Of a stretch of DNA of 43,196 nt, positions 13,401 through 21,865 are shown in pieces; the stretch's first letter is position 1, and every line of letters starts with the position of its first letter. Below the pieces are notes generated by a model, which did no database searches, was not told the DNA's origin, and was given only the letters and a program-made list of their open reading frames with translations. A program made the translations under genes and the position numbers. Where the stretch lies: assembly GCA_964615285.1 (NCBI GenBank), contig CAZTND010000006.1, positions 1 through 43,196 on the forward strand, in the 5' to 3' direction. This DNA comes from RGIG4074 sp964615285 (lineage in GTDB: Bacteria > Bacillota > Clostridia > Christensenellales > Borkfalkiaceae).

Positions 13401-14645
13401 TTCCGAAAAATACCCGACTGCCGTCGCAAAAGGCACGCGCTCCTGGGAAGAATCGGCCATATTCTTGACATTCATGACCCCTTCCTGCAGCTCGTTGCCG
13501 CCGATGACGGCGGTATATTTTGCCCGCAGCTTGTCCGCATATTTGAACTGCGCCTTCAGGGAACGCTCCATATGGTCCACTTCGCAGGGGACGCCCGCGC
13601 GGCGAAGCGCCGCGGCGATTTCAAACGCCTTTTCGCGGCAGGCGGCATCCATGCCCGCAATGTAGACGGTCGGCGCGGGCTCGGCGGGGAACGCCGCGCC
13701 CGATTTTTCCATGAGCAGCAACAGCCGCTCCAGCCCCGCCGCAAACCCGACCGCGGGCGTGGACGGCCCGCCGATCTGTTCGATAAGCCCGTCGTACCTG
13801 CCGCCGCCGAGCACCGTGCCCTGCGCGCCGATCTCCTCGCTGAAGAACTCGAACACCGTGCGGGTGTAATAGTCCAGCCCGCGCACGATTTTGGGATCGA
13901 TCTTATACGATATGCCCGCGATGTGTAAATATTTCTGCACCGCTTCGAAGTGCGCCCTGCAATCGTCGCAGAGATAGTCCAAAATGACGGGCGCGCCCGC
14001 CGCGATCGCCTTACATTCGGGGACTTTGCAATCGAGAATGCGCATGGGATTCTTGTCGAACCGCGCGCGGCAGTCCGGGCACATTTCCCCGAGGCGGGGG
14101 CGGAAGTACTCTTTGAGCGCGTCGTTGAACGCCTTGCGGCACGTTTTGCAGCCGATGGAATTGATGTACAACTGAGTTTTCAGTCCCAAAGACGCTATGA
14201 AATCCTGCGCCAAGGCGATGACTTCGGCATCCGTGTCGGGCGTTGCCGAACCGTAGACCTCCGCACCGAACTGGTGAAACTCGCGCAGCCTGCCCGCCTG
14301 GGGGCGTTCGTAGCGGAACGCGGGAATGATATAGTACATTTTTAAGGGCATGGGCGTACTGTACAGCCCGTTTTCGATGAACGAGCGCGCCACGCCCGCC
14401 GTCCCCTCCGGCTTTAAGGTGATGGAACGTTCGCCCTTATCGAGAAAGGTGTACATTTCCTTTGTGACGACATCGGTGGTATCGCCCACGCCGCGGGAGA
14501 AGAGCTCGGTGTGTTCGAACACGGGCGTGCGGATCTCGCGCAGGTCATACAGCCGCGCGACTCTGCGCGCCTTCTCCTCGATGTACTGCCACTTATACGA
14601 CTCGGCGGGCAAAACGTCCTTGGTGCCTTTGGGAATGTTGATCAT
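13395..14645 (-). CDS. hisS: Histidyl-tRNA synthetase
   Basis: HisS charges tRNA-His. The 416-residue class II synthetase shows IPKGTKDVLPAE at the start, motif 1 around YDLREIRTPVFEHTELF, motif 2 FRYERPQAGRLREFHQFG, the His-specific GLDYYTRTVFEFF, and motif 3 FAAGLERLLLL. A Cys-rich insert (CKTCRK...CPDCRARF) is usual in Bacillota. I start at MINIPKGTKD because GGAGAGATAT lies directly before it; ten upstream in-frame codons have no such site. Hairpin island C is immediately upstream. Confidence 0.97.
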   Translation of the reverse strand: MINIPKGTKDVLPAESYKWQYIEEKARRVARLYDLREIRTPVFEHTELFSRGVGDTTDVVTKEMYTFLDKGERSITLKPEGTAGVARSFIENGLYSTPMPLKMYYIIPAFRYERPQAGRLREFHQFGAEVYGSATPDTDAEVIALAQDFIASLGLKTQLYINSIGCKTCRKAFNDALKEYFRPRLGEMCPDCRARFDKNPMRILDCKVPECKAIAAGAPVILDYLCDDCRAHFEAVQKYLHIAGISYKIDPKIVRGLDYYTRTVFEFFSEEIGAQGTVLGGGRYDGLIEQIGGPSTPAVGFAAGLERLLLLMEKSGAAFPAEPAPTVYIAGMDAACREKAFEIAAALRRAGVPCEVDHMERSLKAQFKYADKLRAKYTAVIGGNELQEGVMNVKNMADSSQERVPFATAVGYFSEK

Positions 14646-14712
14646 ATATCTCTCCTGTGCAATATTTACGGGCATGCCCCGCGCAGGGCTGCGCCTTGCG
14701 CAACTTGGAATC

Positions 14713-14939
14713 CCAAAGGGCCGGTGACCCTTTGGCGGGTGGAGGGCAAAGCCCTCCGTATCTGAACCCTTGCAGCAAGGCTTTTGCCTTGCGTTTATTT
14801 ATCGCCCGTCGGGCGATATACACGGCGCACGCGCCGCTTTCGGAAGGGCTTATCATCCCATAAGGGGCGCCGCCCCTTATGACCCCGTTCAAGAGGCAAT
14901 GCCTCCTGAAAATCTCCGGTTATCGCTCCTCGGGGCGAT
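14713..14939. repeat. Hairpin island C (modular palindromes)
   Basis: In order: CCAAAGGG/CCCTTTGG (14713-14735), GGAGGGC/GCCCTCC (14741-14757), GCAAGGC/GCCTTGC (14775-14792) plus a T-rich run, ATCGCCC/GGGCGAT (14801-14817), CGGCGC/GCGCCG (14823-14836), ATAAGGGGC/GCCCCTTAT (14860-14880), TTCAAGAGGC/GCCTCCTGAA (14888-14910) and ATCGC/GCGAT (14922-14939). Several modules are the same as in islands A and B. The 14646-14948 interval has no real gene. Confidence 0.85.
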
Positions 14940-14948
14940 GCGCCCGTC

Positions 14949-16259
14949 TTACAAAATATACTTCTTGATGTCGCGGTCGCGCGTGATGGATGAGAGGTGT
15001 TCTTCCACGTATTTCTCGTCGATCTGCACGGGAATGACCGGATAGTTGCCGCCGCCCGCGTTGAAGGAAACGTCCTCGAGCAGCGTTTCCATGACCGTAT
15101 GCAGACGGCGAGCGCCGATGTCCTCGCCGGTCTCGTTGATCTCCACGCTGACTTCGGCGATCTTGGCGATGGCCTCGGTCGTGAAGGACAGATCGATGTT
15201 ATCCACGGCGAGCAGCACCTTGTACTGGTCGGTGATGGAATGCTCGGTCTGCGTCAGAATGGAGATGAAGTCCTCCTTGGTCAGGCTTTTGAGCTCCACT
15301 TTGATGGGGAAACGACCCTGTAATTCGGGAATGAGATCCTCCACCTTGGACACATGGAAGGCGCCCGCCGCGATGAAGAGCATATAGTCTGTCTTGACCG
15401 CGCCGTATTTGGTCATGACCGTACAGCCCTCGACGATGGGCAGGATGTCGCGCTGGACCCCCTCGCGGGAGACGTCCGCGCCGCTCATGTTGCCCTTGCC
15501 CGCGATCTTATCGATCTCGTCGATGAAGATAATGCCCTCGTTCTCCGCACGGCGCAGGCCCTCGGCCGTCACCGCATCGTTGTCGATGAGCTTGTCGCTC
15601 TCCTCCGCCACGATGATCTTGCGCGCCTCTTTGACGGAGATCTTGCGCTTCTTGCGGCGCTTGGGCATGGCGTCCCCGAAGATGCTGCCGAGGTTGATGG
15701 CGGCGCCGCCCGGGATGAGCTCCATGGTCTTGGGCTCCTCCGCAACGTCCATTTCCAAAACGAAATCCTCGTACAGCCCCTTGCGCAGGCCGTCCAGGAT
15801 GTTGGCGCGGAATACGTCCGTCGCCGTTTCGCCCTTGTCCGCCTTCTTGGCTTCGACGAGGGCGTTTAAGAGTTTCTTTTCGGCAATGCCGTTCGCCTTG
15901 ACGGAGACCTCCTCCATCTTCTCCTCTTTGACGAGGCGCATGGCGCATTCCACGAGGTCGCGCACCATGCTCTCCACTTCCTTGCCCACATACCCCACTT
16001 CGGTGTACTTGGTGGCCTCTACCTTGATGAAGGGCGCCTTGACCAGCTTGGCGAGCCGCCTGGCGATCTCCGTCTTTCCCACGCCCGTGGGCCCCTTCAT
16101 GATGATGTTTTTGGGCGTTATCTCCTCCCGGAGTTCGGGGGAGAGCCGGCTGCGGCGGTAGCGGTTCCGCAGAGCGATGGCGACCGCCTTTTTGGCCTCG
16201 TCCTGCCCGATGATGTGTTTATCGAGTTCAAAAACGATCTGTTTGGGTGATAGATCCAT
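14949..16259 (-). CDS. hslU: HslU ATPase subunit of the HslUV protease
   Basis: HslU is the AAA+ hexamer that unfolds substrates and feeds them to HslV. The 436-residue protein has the N-terminal LSPKQIVFELDKHIIGQDEAKKAVAIALRNRYRR, Walker A GPTGVGKTEIARRL, the pore loop KYTEVGYVGKEVES, a long I domain, Walker B IIFIDEIDKIA and the sensor GRFPIKVEL. I start at MDLSPKQ, which has AGGAAAGG upstream; the frame is open further upstream over hslV. It is 19 nt downstream of hslV. Confidence 0.97.
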   Translation of the reverse strand: MDLSPKQIVFELDKHIIGQDEAKKAVAIALRNRYRRSRLSPELREEITPKNIIMKGPTGVGKTEIARRLAKLVKAPFIKVEATKYTEVGYVGKEVESMVRDLVECAMRLVKEEKMEEVSVKANGIAEKKLLNALVEAKKADKGETATDVFRANILDGLRKGLYEDFVLEMDVAEEPKTMELIPGGAAINLGSIFGDAMPKRRKKRKISVKEARKIIVAEESDKLIDNDAVTAEGLRRAENEGIIFIDEIDKIAGKGNMSGADVSREGVQRDILPIVEGCTVMTKYGAVKTDYMLFIAAGAFHVSKVEDLIPELQGRFPIKVELKSLTKEDFISILTQTEHSITDQYKVLLAVDNIDLSFTTEAIAKIAEVSVEINETGEDIGARRLHTVMETLLEDVSFNAGGGNYPVIPVQIDEKYVEEHLSSITRDRDIKKYIL

Positions 16260-16278
16260 ATTCCTTTCCTCCTTGCCC

Positions 16279-16812
16279 TTACACGGTCTCGCAGATGATG
16301 TGATCGTTCGTATAGACGCAGATCTCGCTGGCGATCCGGAGCGATTTTCTGGCGATTGTCTCGGCGTCGTAATCGGTGTTCTGCAACAGGGCGCGAGCCG
16401 CCGCCAGGGCATAGTTGCCGCCGCTGCCGATGGAACAGCAGCCGCCGTCCGGCTCGATGACCTCGCCCGTGCCCGAGAGAATGAGCAATGTATCCTTGTC
16501 GGCGACGATCATCATGGCGTCGAGCTTTCTGCCGATCTTATCGCTCCGCCACAGCTCGGCGAGTTCCACCGCCGAACGCATGAGGTTGCCCGAGAATTTA
16601 TTGAGCATGCCTTCGAACCGTTCGGTCAGGGAAAAGGCGTCCGTCACCGAACCCGCAAAGCCCAGAATGACCTTGCCGCCGTAGATACGGCGCACCTTGA
16701 CCGCCGTGTTTTTGAATACGATCGATTCGCCCATGGTGACCTGGCCGTCGCCCGCGATCGCCGTCACGCCGTCCTTTTTGACTGCGCATATCGTTGTTCC
16801 TCTGAATTCCAT
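16279..16812 (-). CDS. hslV: HslV peptidase subunit
   Basis: HslV is the proteasome-like peptidase of HslUV. The 177-residue protein begins MEFRGTTICAVKKDG; processing after Gly5 would expose the catalytic Thr. GDGQVTMGESIVFKN and KVILGFAGSVTDAF are family marks, and GCCSIGSGGNYALAAARAL lies near the end. AAAGGAG precedes the start. It follows trmFO by about 90 nt. Confidence 0.96.
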   Translation of the reverse strand: MEFRGTTICAVKKDGVTAIAGDGQVTMGESIVFKNTAVKVRRIYGGKVILGFAGSVTDAFSLTERFEGMLNKFSGNLMRSAVELAELWRSDKIGRKLDAMMIVADKDTLLILSGTGEVIEPDGGCCSIGSGGNYALAAARALLQNTDYDAETIARKSLRIASEICVYTNDHIICETV

Positions 16813-16905
16813 ATGATAACCAACTCCTTTGCTGTCGCCTGTGGTTTTTTTATTTCTTCCGCCGCGACGGCAAAAAAATGCCGCCGGCCGCCGTATGCGT
16901 ATGTA

Positions 16906-18252
16906 TTACTTGTAAATCGTTTTAACGTTTTCTAAACGGGGAACAGGCAAAATTTCCGCAATTTTTTTCACCGCCGCCAGGGAACGCTCGGCAAAGCGGC
17001 GGCGTTTTTCCTTTTTATCCCTGCCCGCATAGTCGGCGAGCGGGGGCAGGATGCCGTAATTGGCGTTCATGGGCTGGAAGTCGGGGTTGGGGGAAGAAAT
17101 GTAATCGGACAGCGCGCCGCACACCGTTTCTTTCGGAAAGACGACCTTTGCGCCGCCGAGGACGCACTGCGCAATGTGCACGCCCGCCAACAGCCCGCTC
17201 ATGGCGCTCTCGACGTACCCTTCCACCCCCGTGATCTGCCCCGCAAAATACAGATCGTCCTGTGTCTTGCAGGAAAAGTCGGCGTTCAGCACATCGGGGG
17301 ACTGCAGGTAAGTGTTGCGGTGCATGACGCCGTAACGCAAAAATTCGGCGTTCTGCAGGGCGGGGATCAGGGAGAACACGCGCTTCTGTTCGCCGAATTT
17401 CAGATTGGTCTGACAGCCGACGAGGTTGTACGCCGTGCCCGCCGCGTTCTCCTTTCTGAGCTGCAGCACGGCATACGGCCGCTTTCCGTTCCCGTCGTAC
17501 AGCCCGACGGGCTTGAAAGTGCCGAAACGGAGAGTATCCTGCCCGCGGGAAGCCATGATCTCGACGGGCATGCAGCCCTCGAATATCTCCCGCTTTTCAA
17601 AGTCGTGCAGGGTGACCTTTTCCGCCGAAAGCAGGGCGGACACAAAGGCGTCGTACTCCGCCTTGTTCAAAGGGCAATTGACATAGTCCCCCGTCCCCCT
17701 GCCGTAGCGGTCGCCCGTGAACGTATGGGAAAAATCGACGCTCTCCGCCGCCACGACGGGTGCGGAAGCGTCGTAAAAATGCAGTCCCTTGCCGAACCGG
17801 CGGGCGATGTCCGCCGCCAGCGCGCCCAGCGTGAGCGGGCCTGTGGCGACGACCGTTATCCCCTCATTTTTCTCCGGCAACGTGCAGACCTCGGCGGCTA
17901 CTCGTTCGATGAGAGGGTGCGCGCCGATCTTTTCGGTGATATACGCGGCAAACCCCTCCCGCTCGACGGCAAGCGCGCCGCCCGCGGGGACGCGGTTTTC
18001 CGCCGCCGCCTCCAGGGTGAGGGAGCCCAATATCCGCATCTCCTCCTTCAGAAGCCCGCAGGCGTTGCCGTACACGTCGTCGCTCTTCAAGGAATTGGAG
18101 CAGACCAGCTCGGCGAGGGCGGGCGAGGCGTGCGCGGGGGTATAGAAGAGGGGCTTTGCCTCGACGAGGCGGACGGGAATGCCGCGGCAGGCGAGGTAAT
18201 ACGCCGCCTCGCACCCCGCCAGCCCGCCGCCGACAACGGTGACTTTCTGCAT
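16906..18252 (-). CDS. trmFO: tRNA U54 methyltransferase TrmFO (folate-dependent)
   Basis: TrmFO makes ribothymidine at position 54 of tRNA using methylene-tetrahydrofolate and FAD. The 448-residue protein has the FAD-binding VTVVGGGLAGCEAAYYLACRG at the start, then ELVCSNSLKSDD, YVNCPLNKAEYDAF, EGCMPVEIMASRG, and LYFAGQITGVEGYVESAMSGLLAG in the C-terminal FAD part. It starts 3 nt after the topA stop, so the two are probably translated together. The order topA-trmFO-hslV-hslU is the common Bacillota arrangement, here without xerC. Confidence 0.97.
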   Translation of the reverse strand: MQKVTVVGGGLAGCEAAYYLACRGIPVRLVEAKPLFYTPAHASPALAELVCSNSLKSDDVYGNACGLLKEEMRILGSLTLEAAAENRVPAGGALAVEREGFAAYITEKIGAHPLIERVAAEVCTLPEKNEGITVVATGPLTLGALAADIARRFGKGLHFYDASAPVVAAESVDFSHTFTGDRYGRGTGDYVNCPLNKAEYDAFVSALLSAEKVTLHDFEKREIFEGCMPVEIMASRGQDTLRFGTFKPVGLYDGNGKRPYAVLQLRKENAAGTAYNLVGCQTNLKFGEQKRVFSLIPALQNAEFLRYGVMHRNTYLQSPDVLNADFSCKTQDDLYFAGQITGVEGYVESAMSGLLAGVHIAQCVLGGAKVVFPKETVCGALSDYISSPNPDFQPMNANYGILPPLADYAGRDKKEKRRRFAERSLAAVKKIAEILPVPRLENVKTIYK

Positions 18253-18255
18253 GCC

Positions 18256-20535
18256 TTATTCCCCTTTTTCCGCCGTTGTCCCGGGCGTTTCCGCCCCTTC
18301 GCCGTCCGTCGCCTTTTTGCCCTTTCTTGCGGACATGGGCGCGGGCTTTTCGACGTAGTTGCAGCCCTTGGAGGAGCAGCGGATCGCCCCCCGTTCGGTC
18401 CGGACGATGGCGCCGCCGCACTGCGGGCATTTGTTGCCCGTGGGGATGTCCCAGCTCATGAATTTACAGGCGGGGTATCCGGAACAGCTGTAATAGATCT
18501 TGCCCGATTTGGAGCGCATGCGGCGGGTGGGCCGGCCGCACTCGGGACAGACGCCGACGAGGTCGGCGGTGCCGTTCTCCGAAAAGGGCAGGGTGGACTT
18601 GCATTCGGGATAGTTGGGACAGGCAAGGAATTTGCCGAACCGGCCGCTCTTGACGACCATATTCGCGCCGCACTTGGGGCAGCGCACTTCGGAGATCTCC
18701 GCCTCGCCCTCGCTGATGATGTTGGAGCACTTGGGGTAGTTGGTGCAGGCGAGGTACTTGCCGTACTTGCCGATCTTGCGCACCATGGGGTGCCCGCACT
18801 TGGAACAGAGGATGTCCGTCGGCTCGTCGCCCGCGTTCTGCGCCTCTTTGAGATGCTCGGCAAAGCCGGGATAGAACTCGCCCACGATGGCGTGCCAGTC
18901 CTTGCCGCCGTTCTCGATGTCGTCCAGCTTTTCCTCCATGCCGGCGGTGAACCCGACGTCCATGACGTCTTTGAAGAAGCTCTCCAGAAAATCGGTAACC
19001 TTATACGCCACGGGCGTGGGCACCATGTACTTGCCCTCTTTGACGACGTATTTGCGCTTGTTGAGCACGGACAGGATGGCGGAGAAGGTGGAGGGCCTGC
19101 CGATGCCCTTCTCTTCCATGAGTTTGATGAGGGAGGCGTCGGTGTACCGCTGCGGGGGCTTGGTGAATTTCTGTTCGGGCGTGATCTTGACGAGATCGAG
19201 CCCGTCCCCCTCCTGCACGGGGGGCAACAGTTTGGAGGAGACCCCCTCTTCGTCCTCCTTTTCCTCCTTGCGCGCCTCCTGATAGACGGCGGTGAACCCG
19301 GGGAAGAGCAGGGTTCTGCCCGTCGCCTTGTAGCCGTATTCGCCGCAGAGCACCTCGACCTGCATGCTGTTGTAGCGCGCTTCGGACATCTGCGAGGCGA
19401 CGAACCGCTCGTAGATGAGCCGATAGACGTTGGCGTGCTTTTTGTCGAGCAGTTTTTTGGCCTTTTCGGGGGTCATGGAAAGGTCGATGGGGCGGATGGC
19501 CTCGTGCGCGTCCTGCGCCCCCTTCTTGCCGGCGTAAAAATTGGGCTTGGCGGGACAGTACTCCTCGCCGAACCGCTCGCGGATGTATTCGAGCGCGCGC
19601 TGCTGCGCCTCGGCGGACACGCGGGTGGAGTCCGTGCGGATATATGTGACGAACGCAATGTGCCCTTCCGCGGTGTCCAGCCCCTCGTAGAGGTGCTGCG
19701 CGACGAGCATGGTCTCGGGCGAGCTCATGCCGAATTTATTGGAGGCGTCCTGCTGCAGGGTGCTGGTGGTGAAGGGTGCGGGGGCATGCGACTTGGTGAC
19801 GCTCTTTTTGACCGCGCCGACGGTGAAGGGAGAGGCCTTTGCCGCCGCCAGCACCTCGTCCGCCTGTTCCTTGTTCGCGGGGCGGAATTTTTTGCCGTTC
19901 TTCTTTTCGAGAGAGGCTTTGAAGGAGGAAAATTTCTTTTCCGCGTCCTGCACCTCGGCGGTGACCGTCCAATACTCCTCGGGCTTGAACGCGGCGATCT
20001 CCCGCTCGCGCTCGACGATGAGTTTCAGGACGACGGACTGCACGCGCCCCGCGGACAGACCGCTCTGGATCTTGTTGTTGAGAAGGGGCGAGAGCTTATA
20101 GCCCACCAGCCTGTCGAGCACGCGGCGGGCCTGCTGGGCGTCCACGAGATTGTAGTTGATGACCCGCGGGTGTTCGAGCGCGCGGCGGACCGCCCCGGGG
20201 GAGATCTCGTTGAACTCGATGCGATTGAGCGCCTTTTCATCCAGCCCGAGCACAGTCTGCAGGTGCCAGGAGATGGCCTCCCCTTCGCGGTCGGGGTCGG
20301 TGGCGAGATAGACTTTATCGGCCTTTTTCGCCTCCTCGGAGAGCCGCTTGATGACCGCGTCCTGGGCGGGCGTGGTGACGTATTTCGGTTCAAAATTGTT
20401 TTTGAGCGAAACGCCCAGGGTGCGTTCCGGCAGGTCCCTGATGTGTCCCTTGGACGCGTCCACCTGGTAGTTTCCCTTGAGATATTTGGCTATCGTCTGC
20501 GCTTTGGAAGGCGATTCCACGATGATCAGATCCAT
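18256..20535 (-). CDS. topA: DNA topoisomerase I
   Basis: TopA relaxes negative supercoils. The 759-residue enzyme starts with the Toprim domain (MDLIIVESPSKAQTIAKYL, then ATDPDREGEAISWHL). The active-site Tyr is in FVTYIRTDSTRVS. The C-terminus carries four zinc-ribbon units with paired CxxC motifs (CSKCGHP, CPKCGAN, CPECGRP, CPQCGGA), then a basic tail (KPAPMSARKGKKATDG) ending in an acidic/Thr-rich stretch. The start is fixed by the Toprim motif; an AGGA lies 13 nt upstream. It follows dprA by 111 nt. Confidence 0.98.
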   Translation of the reverse strand: MDLIIVESPSKAQTIAKYLKGNYQVDASKGHIRDLPERTLGVSLKNNFEPKYVTTPAQDAVIKRLSEEAKKADKVYLATDPDREGEAISWHLQTVLGLDEKALNRIEFNEISPGAVRRALEHPRVINYNLVDAQQARRVLDRLVGYKLSPLLNNKIQSGLSAGRVQSVVLKLIVEREREIAAFKPEEYWTVTAEVQDAEKKFSSFKASLEKKNGKKFRPANKEQADEVLAAAKASPFTVGAVKKSVTKSHAPAPFTTSTLQQDASNKFGMSSPETMLVAQHLYEGLDTAEGHIAFVTYIRTDSTRVSAEAQQRALEYIRERFGEEYCPAKPNFYAGKKGAQDAHEAIRPIDLSMTPEKAKKLLDKKHANVYRLIYERFVASQMSEARYNSMQVEVLCGEYGYKATGRTLLFPGFTAVYQEARKEEKEDEEGVSSKLLPPVQEGDGLDLVKITPEQKFTKPPQRYTDASLIKLMEEKGIGRPSTFSAILSVLNKRKYVVKEGKYMVPTPVAYKVTDFLESFFKDVMDVGFTAGMEEKLDDIENGGKDWHAIVGEFYPGFAEHLKEAQNAGDEPTDILCSKCGHPMVRKIGKYGKYLACTNYPKCSNIISEGEAEISEVRCPKCGANMVVKSGRFGKFLACPNYPECKSTLPFSENGTADLVGVCPECGRPTRRMRSKSGKIYYSCSGYPACKFMSWDIPTGNKCPQCGGAIVRTERGAIRCSSKGCNYVEKPAPMSARKGKKATDGEGAETPGTTAEKGE

Positions 20536-20646
20536 ATTTTTACCATATCCTGCAATTTATTTTATTTTCCGAATCGATTGACGATTTTGATTGGTCGTGC
20601 CGGGCGTGATCGGGAAAGCCGTTTCCCGAAAAGAGGGAACTTCCCT

Positions 20647-21792
20647 TCACTCCCGTCCGCCGTCCGGCTCTGCCGCGGCAAGGGGCGGGATGCCGACCGA
20701 AGCATAGCGGTTGCCGCCCGCGCGGACGACCATGCCCTTGACTTCCAGCCCGGACAGGATGCCGCCGGCAAGGTAGGCGGGGATTTCCGTCAGCCGGGCA
20801 AGCTCTTCGATGTGCGCTTCGCCCCGCTCGGCCAGAACGCGCAGGAGCTTTTCCTCTTCCGCGCCCAGCGCGGGCGCGGCGCGCTCTTCCTGCCGCAGAC
20901 CGTAATGCCCCAGAATGTCCTCCACGCAGTCCGCGGGATAGGCGCCGCTCTTCAAAAGAGCGTTACAGCCCGCGCCCGAGGAGATGCCGGGATTATAGGG
21001 AAAGGCGAACACGTCCCTGCCGTAATCGAGCGCGTAGTTCGCCGTGACGGCGGTGCCGCTCTTTTTGCCCCCGCTGACCACCAGCACCCCGCGGGACAGC
21101 CCCGCAATGATGCGGTTGCGCACGGGAAAGAGAAACTTCTGCGGGGCGACGGACGGGCGATGCTCGGTGAGGGCCAGCCCGCGGCGGCAGACCTCTTTCA
21201 GTATGTCCGCATGCGCGGCGGGATAGACGTGGTCGAACCCGTAAGCGAGCACGCAGACGACGTTTGCCACGCCCGTTTTTTCCCGCTCCAAAACGCCCCG
21301 CACGGCGGAGACGTCGCCGCCCTCGGCGATGCCCGTGACGATGGCGAAATGCTCCGAGAGCCGCGCCGCAAACTCCCGCGTGAGCGCCTGCGCCCAGGCG
21401 GGCGTCCGGCGGGAGCCGACCACGGCGAATTTTGCTCTTTGCAGCAGAGCGCGGTCGCCCCTGCCGTACAGGATCAGCGGCGGCGCGGGCGTCGCCCGCA
21501 GGCACTCGGGATAGTCCGCCGAGCGGATGGTCACAAAGAATATATCCTTTTCCGCGAGATTTGATAACAGCGCAGCAAGGCGGTTTTCCTCCCGCAAGGC
21601 TTTGCGCATGGAGGCAAAGGTCTCCGCCGGAACGATCTCCAGCAATTCTTCCCTGTGCCCCTCGAGATCCGCGACGAACGCCGCGGCGTGCGGGCAAAGG
21701 GACAATATCCGCGCCTTCTGCCGATACGTCAGCCCTTCGAATCCGTCCAGCCAGGCAATGACCTTTTCTTCCGCCGTATATCCGTACTTCAT
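20647..21792 (-). CDS. dprA: DNA processing protein DprA
   Basis: In this family DprA protects incoming single-stranded DNA and loads RecA during natural transformation. The 381-residue protein has an N-terminal helical part, the Rossmann core (FAVVGSRRTPAWAQALTREF, IVTGIAEGGDVSAVRGVLE, VLAYGFDHVYPAAH), the RNRIIAGLSRGVLVV and GRDVFAFPYNPGI segments, and a C-terminal winged-helix (EEEKLLRVLAERGEAHIEELAR). It lies between comM and topA, the usual order. Other competence genes are not in the window. Confidence 0.96.
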   Translation of the reverse strand: MKYGYTAEEKVIAWLDGFEGLTYRQKARILSLCPHAAAFVADLEGHREELLEIVPAETFASMRKALREENRLAALLSNLAEKDIFFVTIRSADYPECLRATPAPPLILYGRGDRALLQRAKFAVVGSRRTPAWAQALTREFAARLSEHFAIVTGIAEGGDVSAVRGVLEREKTGVANVVCVLAYGFDHVYPAAHADILKEVCRRGLALTEHRPSVAPQKFLFPVRNRIIAGLSRGVLVVSGGKKSGTAVTANYALDYGRDVFAFPYNPGISSGAGCNALLKSGAYPADCVEDILGHYGLRQEERAAPALGAEEEKLLRVLAERGEAHIEELARLTEIPAYLAGGILSGLEVKGMVVRAGGNRYASVGIPPLAAAEPDGGRE

Positions 21793-21865
21793 ATTGCGTA
21801 TTCCCCGCAGTGCTCTTTTATGACCGCATTTTCCGCCGAAAGATCATTTTTCCGGCGCCGTCCCC

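Noticed and set aside
14657..14863. Short open frames across the hairpin islands (also 2193-2471, 6375-6578)
   Set aside because: Palindrome modules translate into recurring Arg/Ala-rich strings on both strands; these are by-products of the repeats, not genes.
16860..16895. Hairpin with an A/T run near the trmFO end as a terminator
   Set aside because: The stem is only about 4 bp around the run and the run forms the loop, so it does not fit an intrinsic terminator.
17176..21564. A 1462-codon plus-strand open frame opposite trmFO, topA and dprA
   Set aside because: It is the antisense of three well-identified genes in high-GC sequence; the translation is Arg/His/Gly-rich with no domain and no ribosome site.
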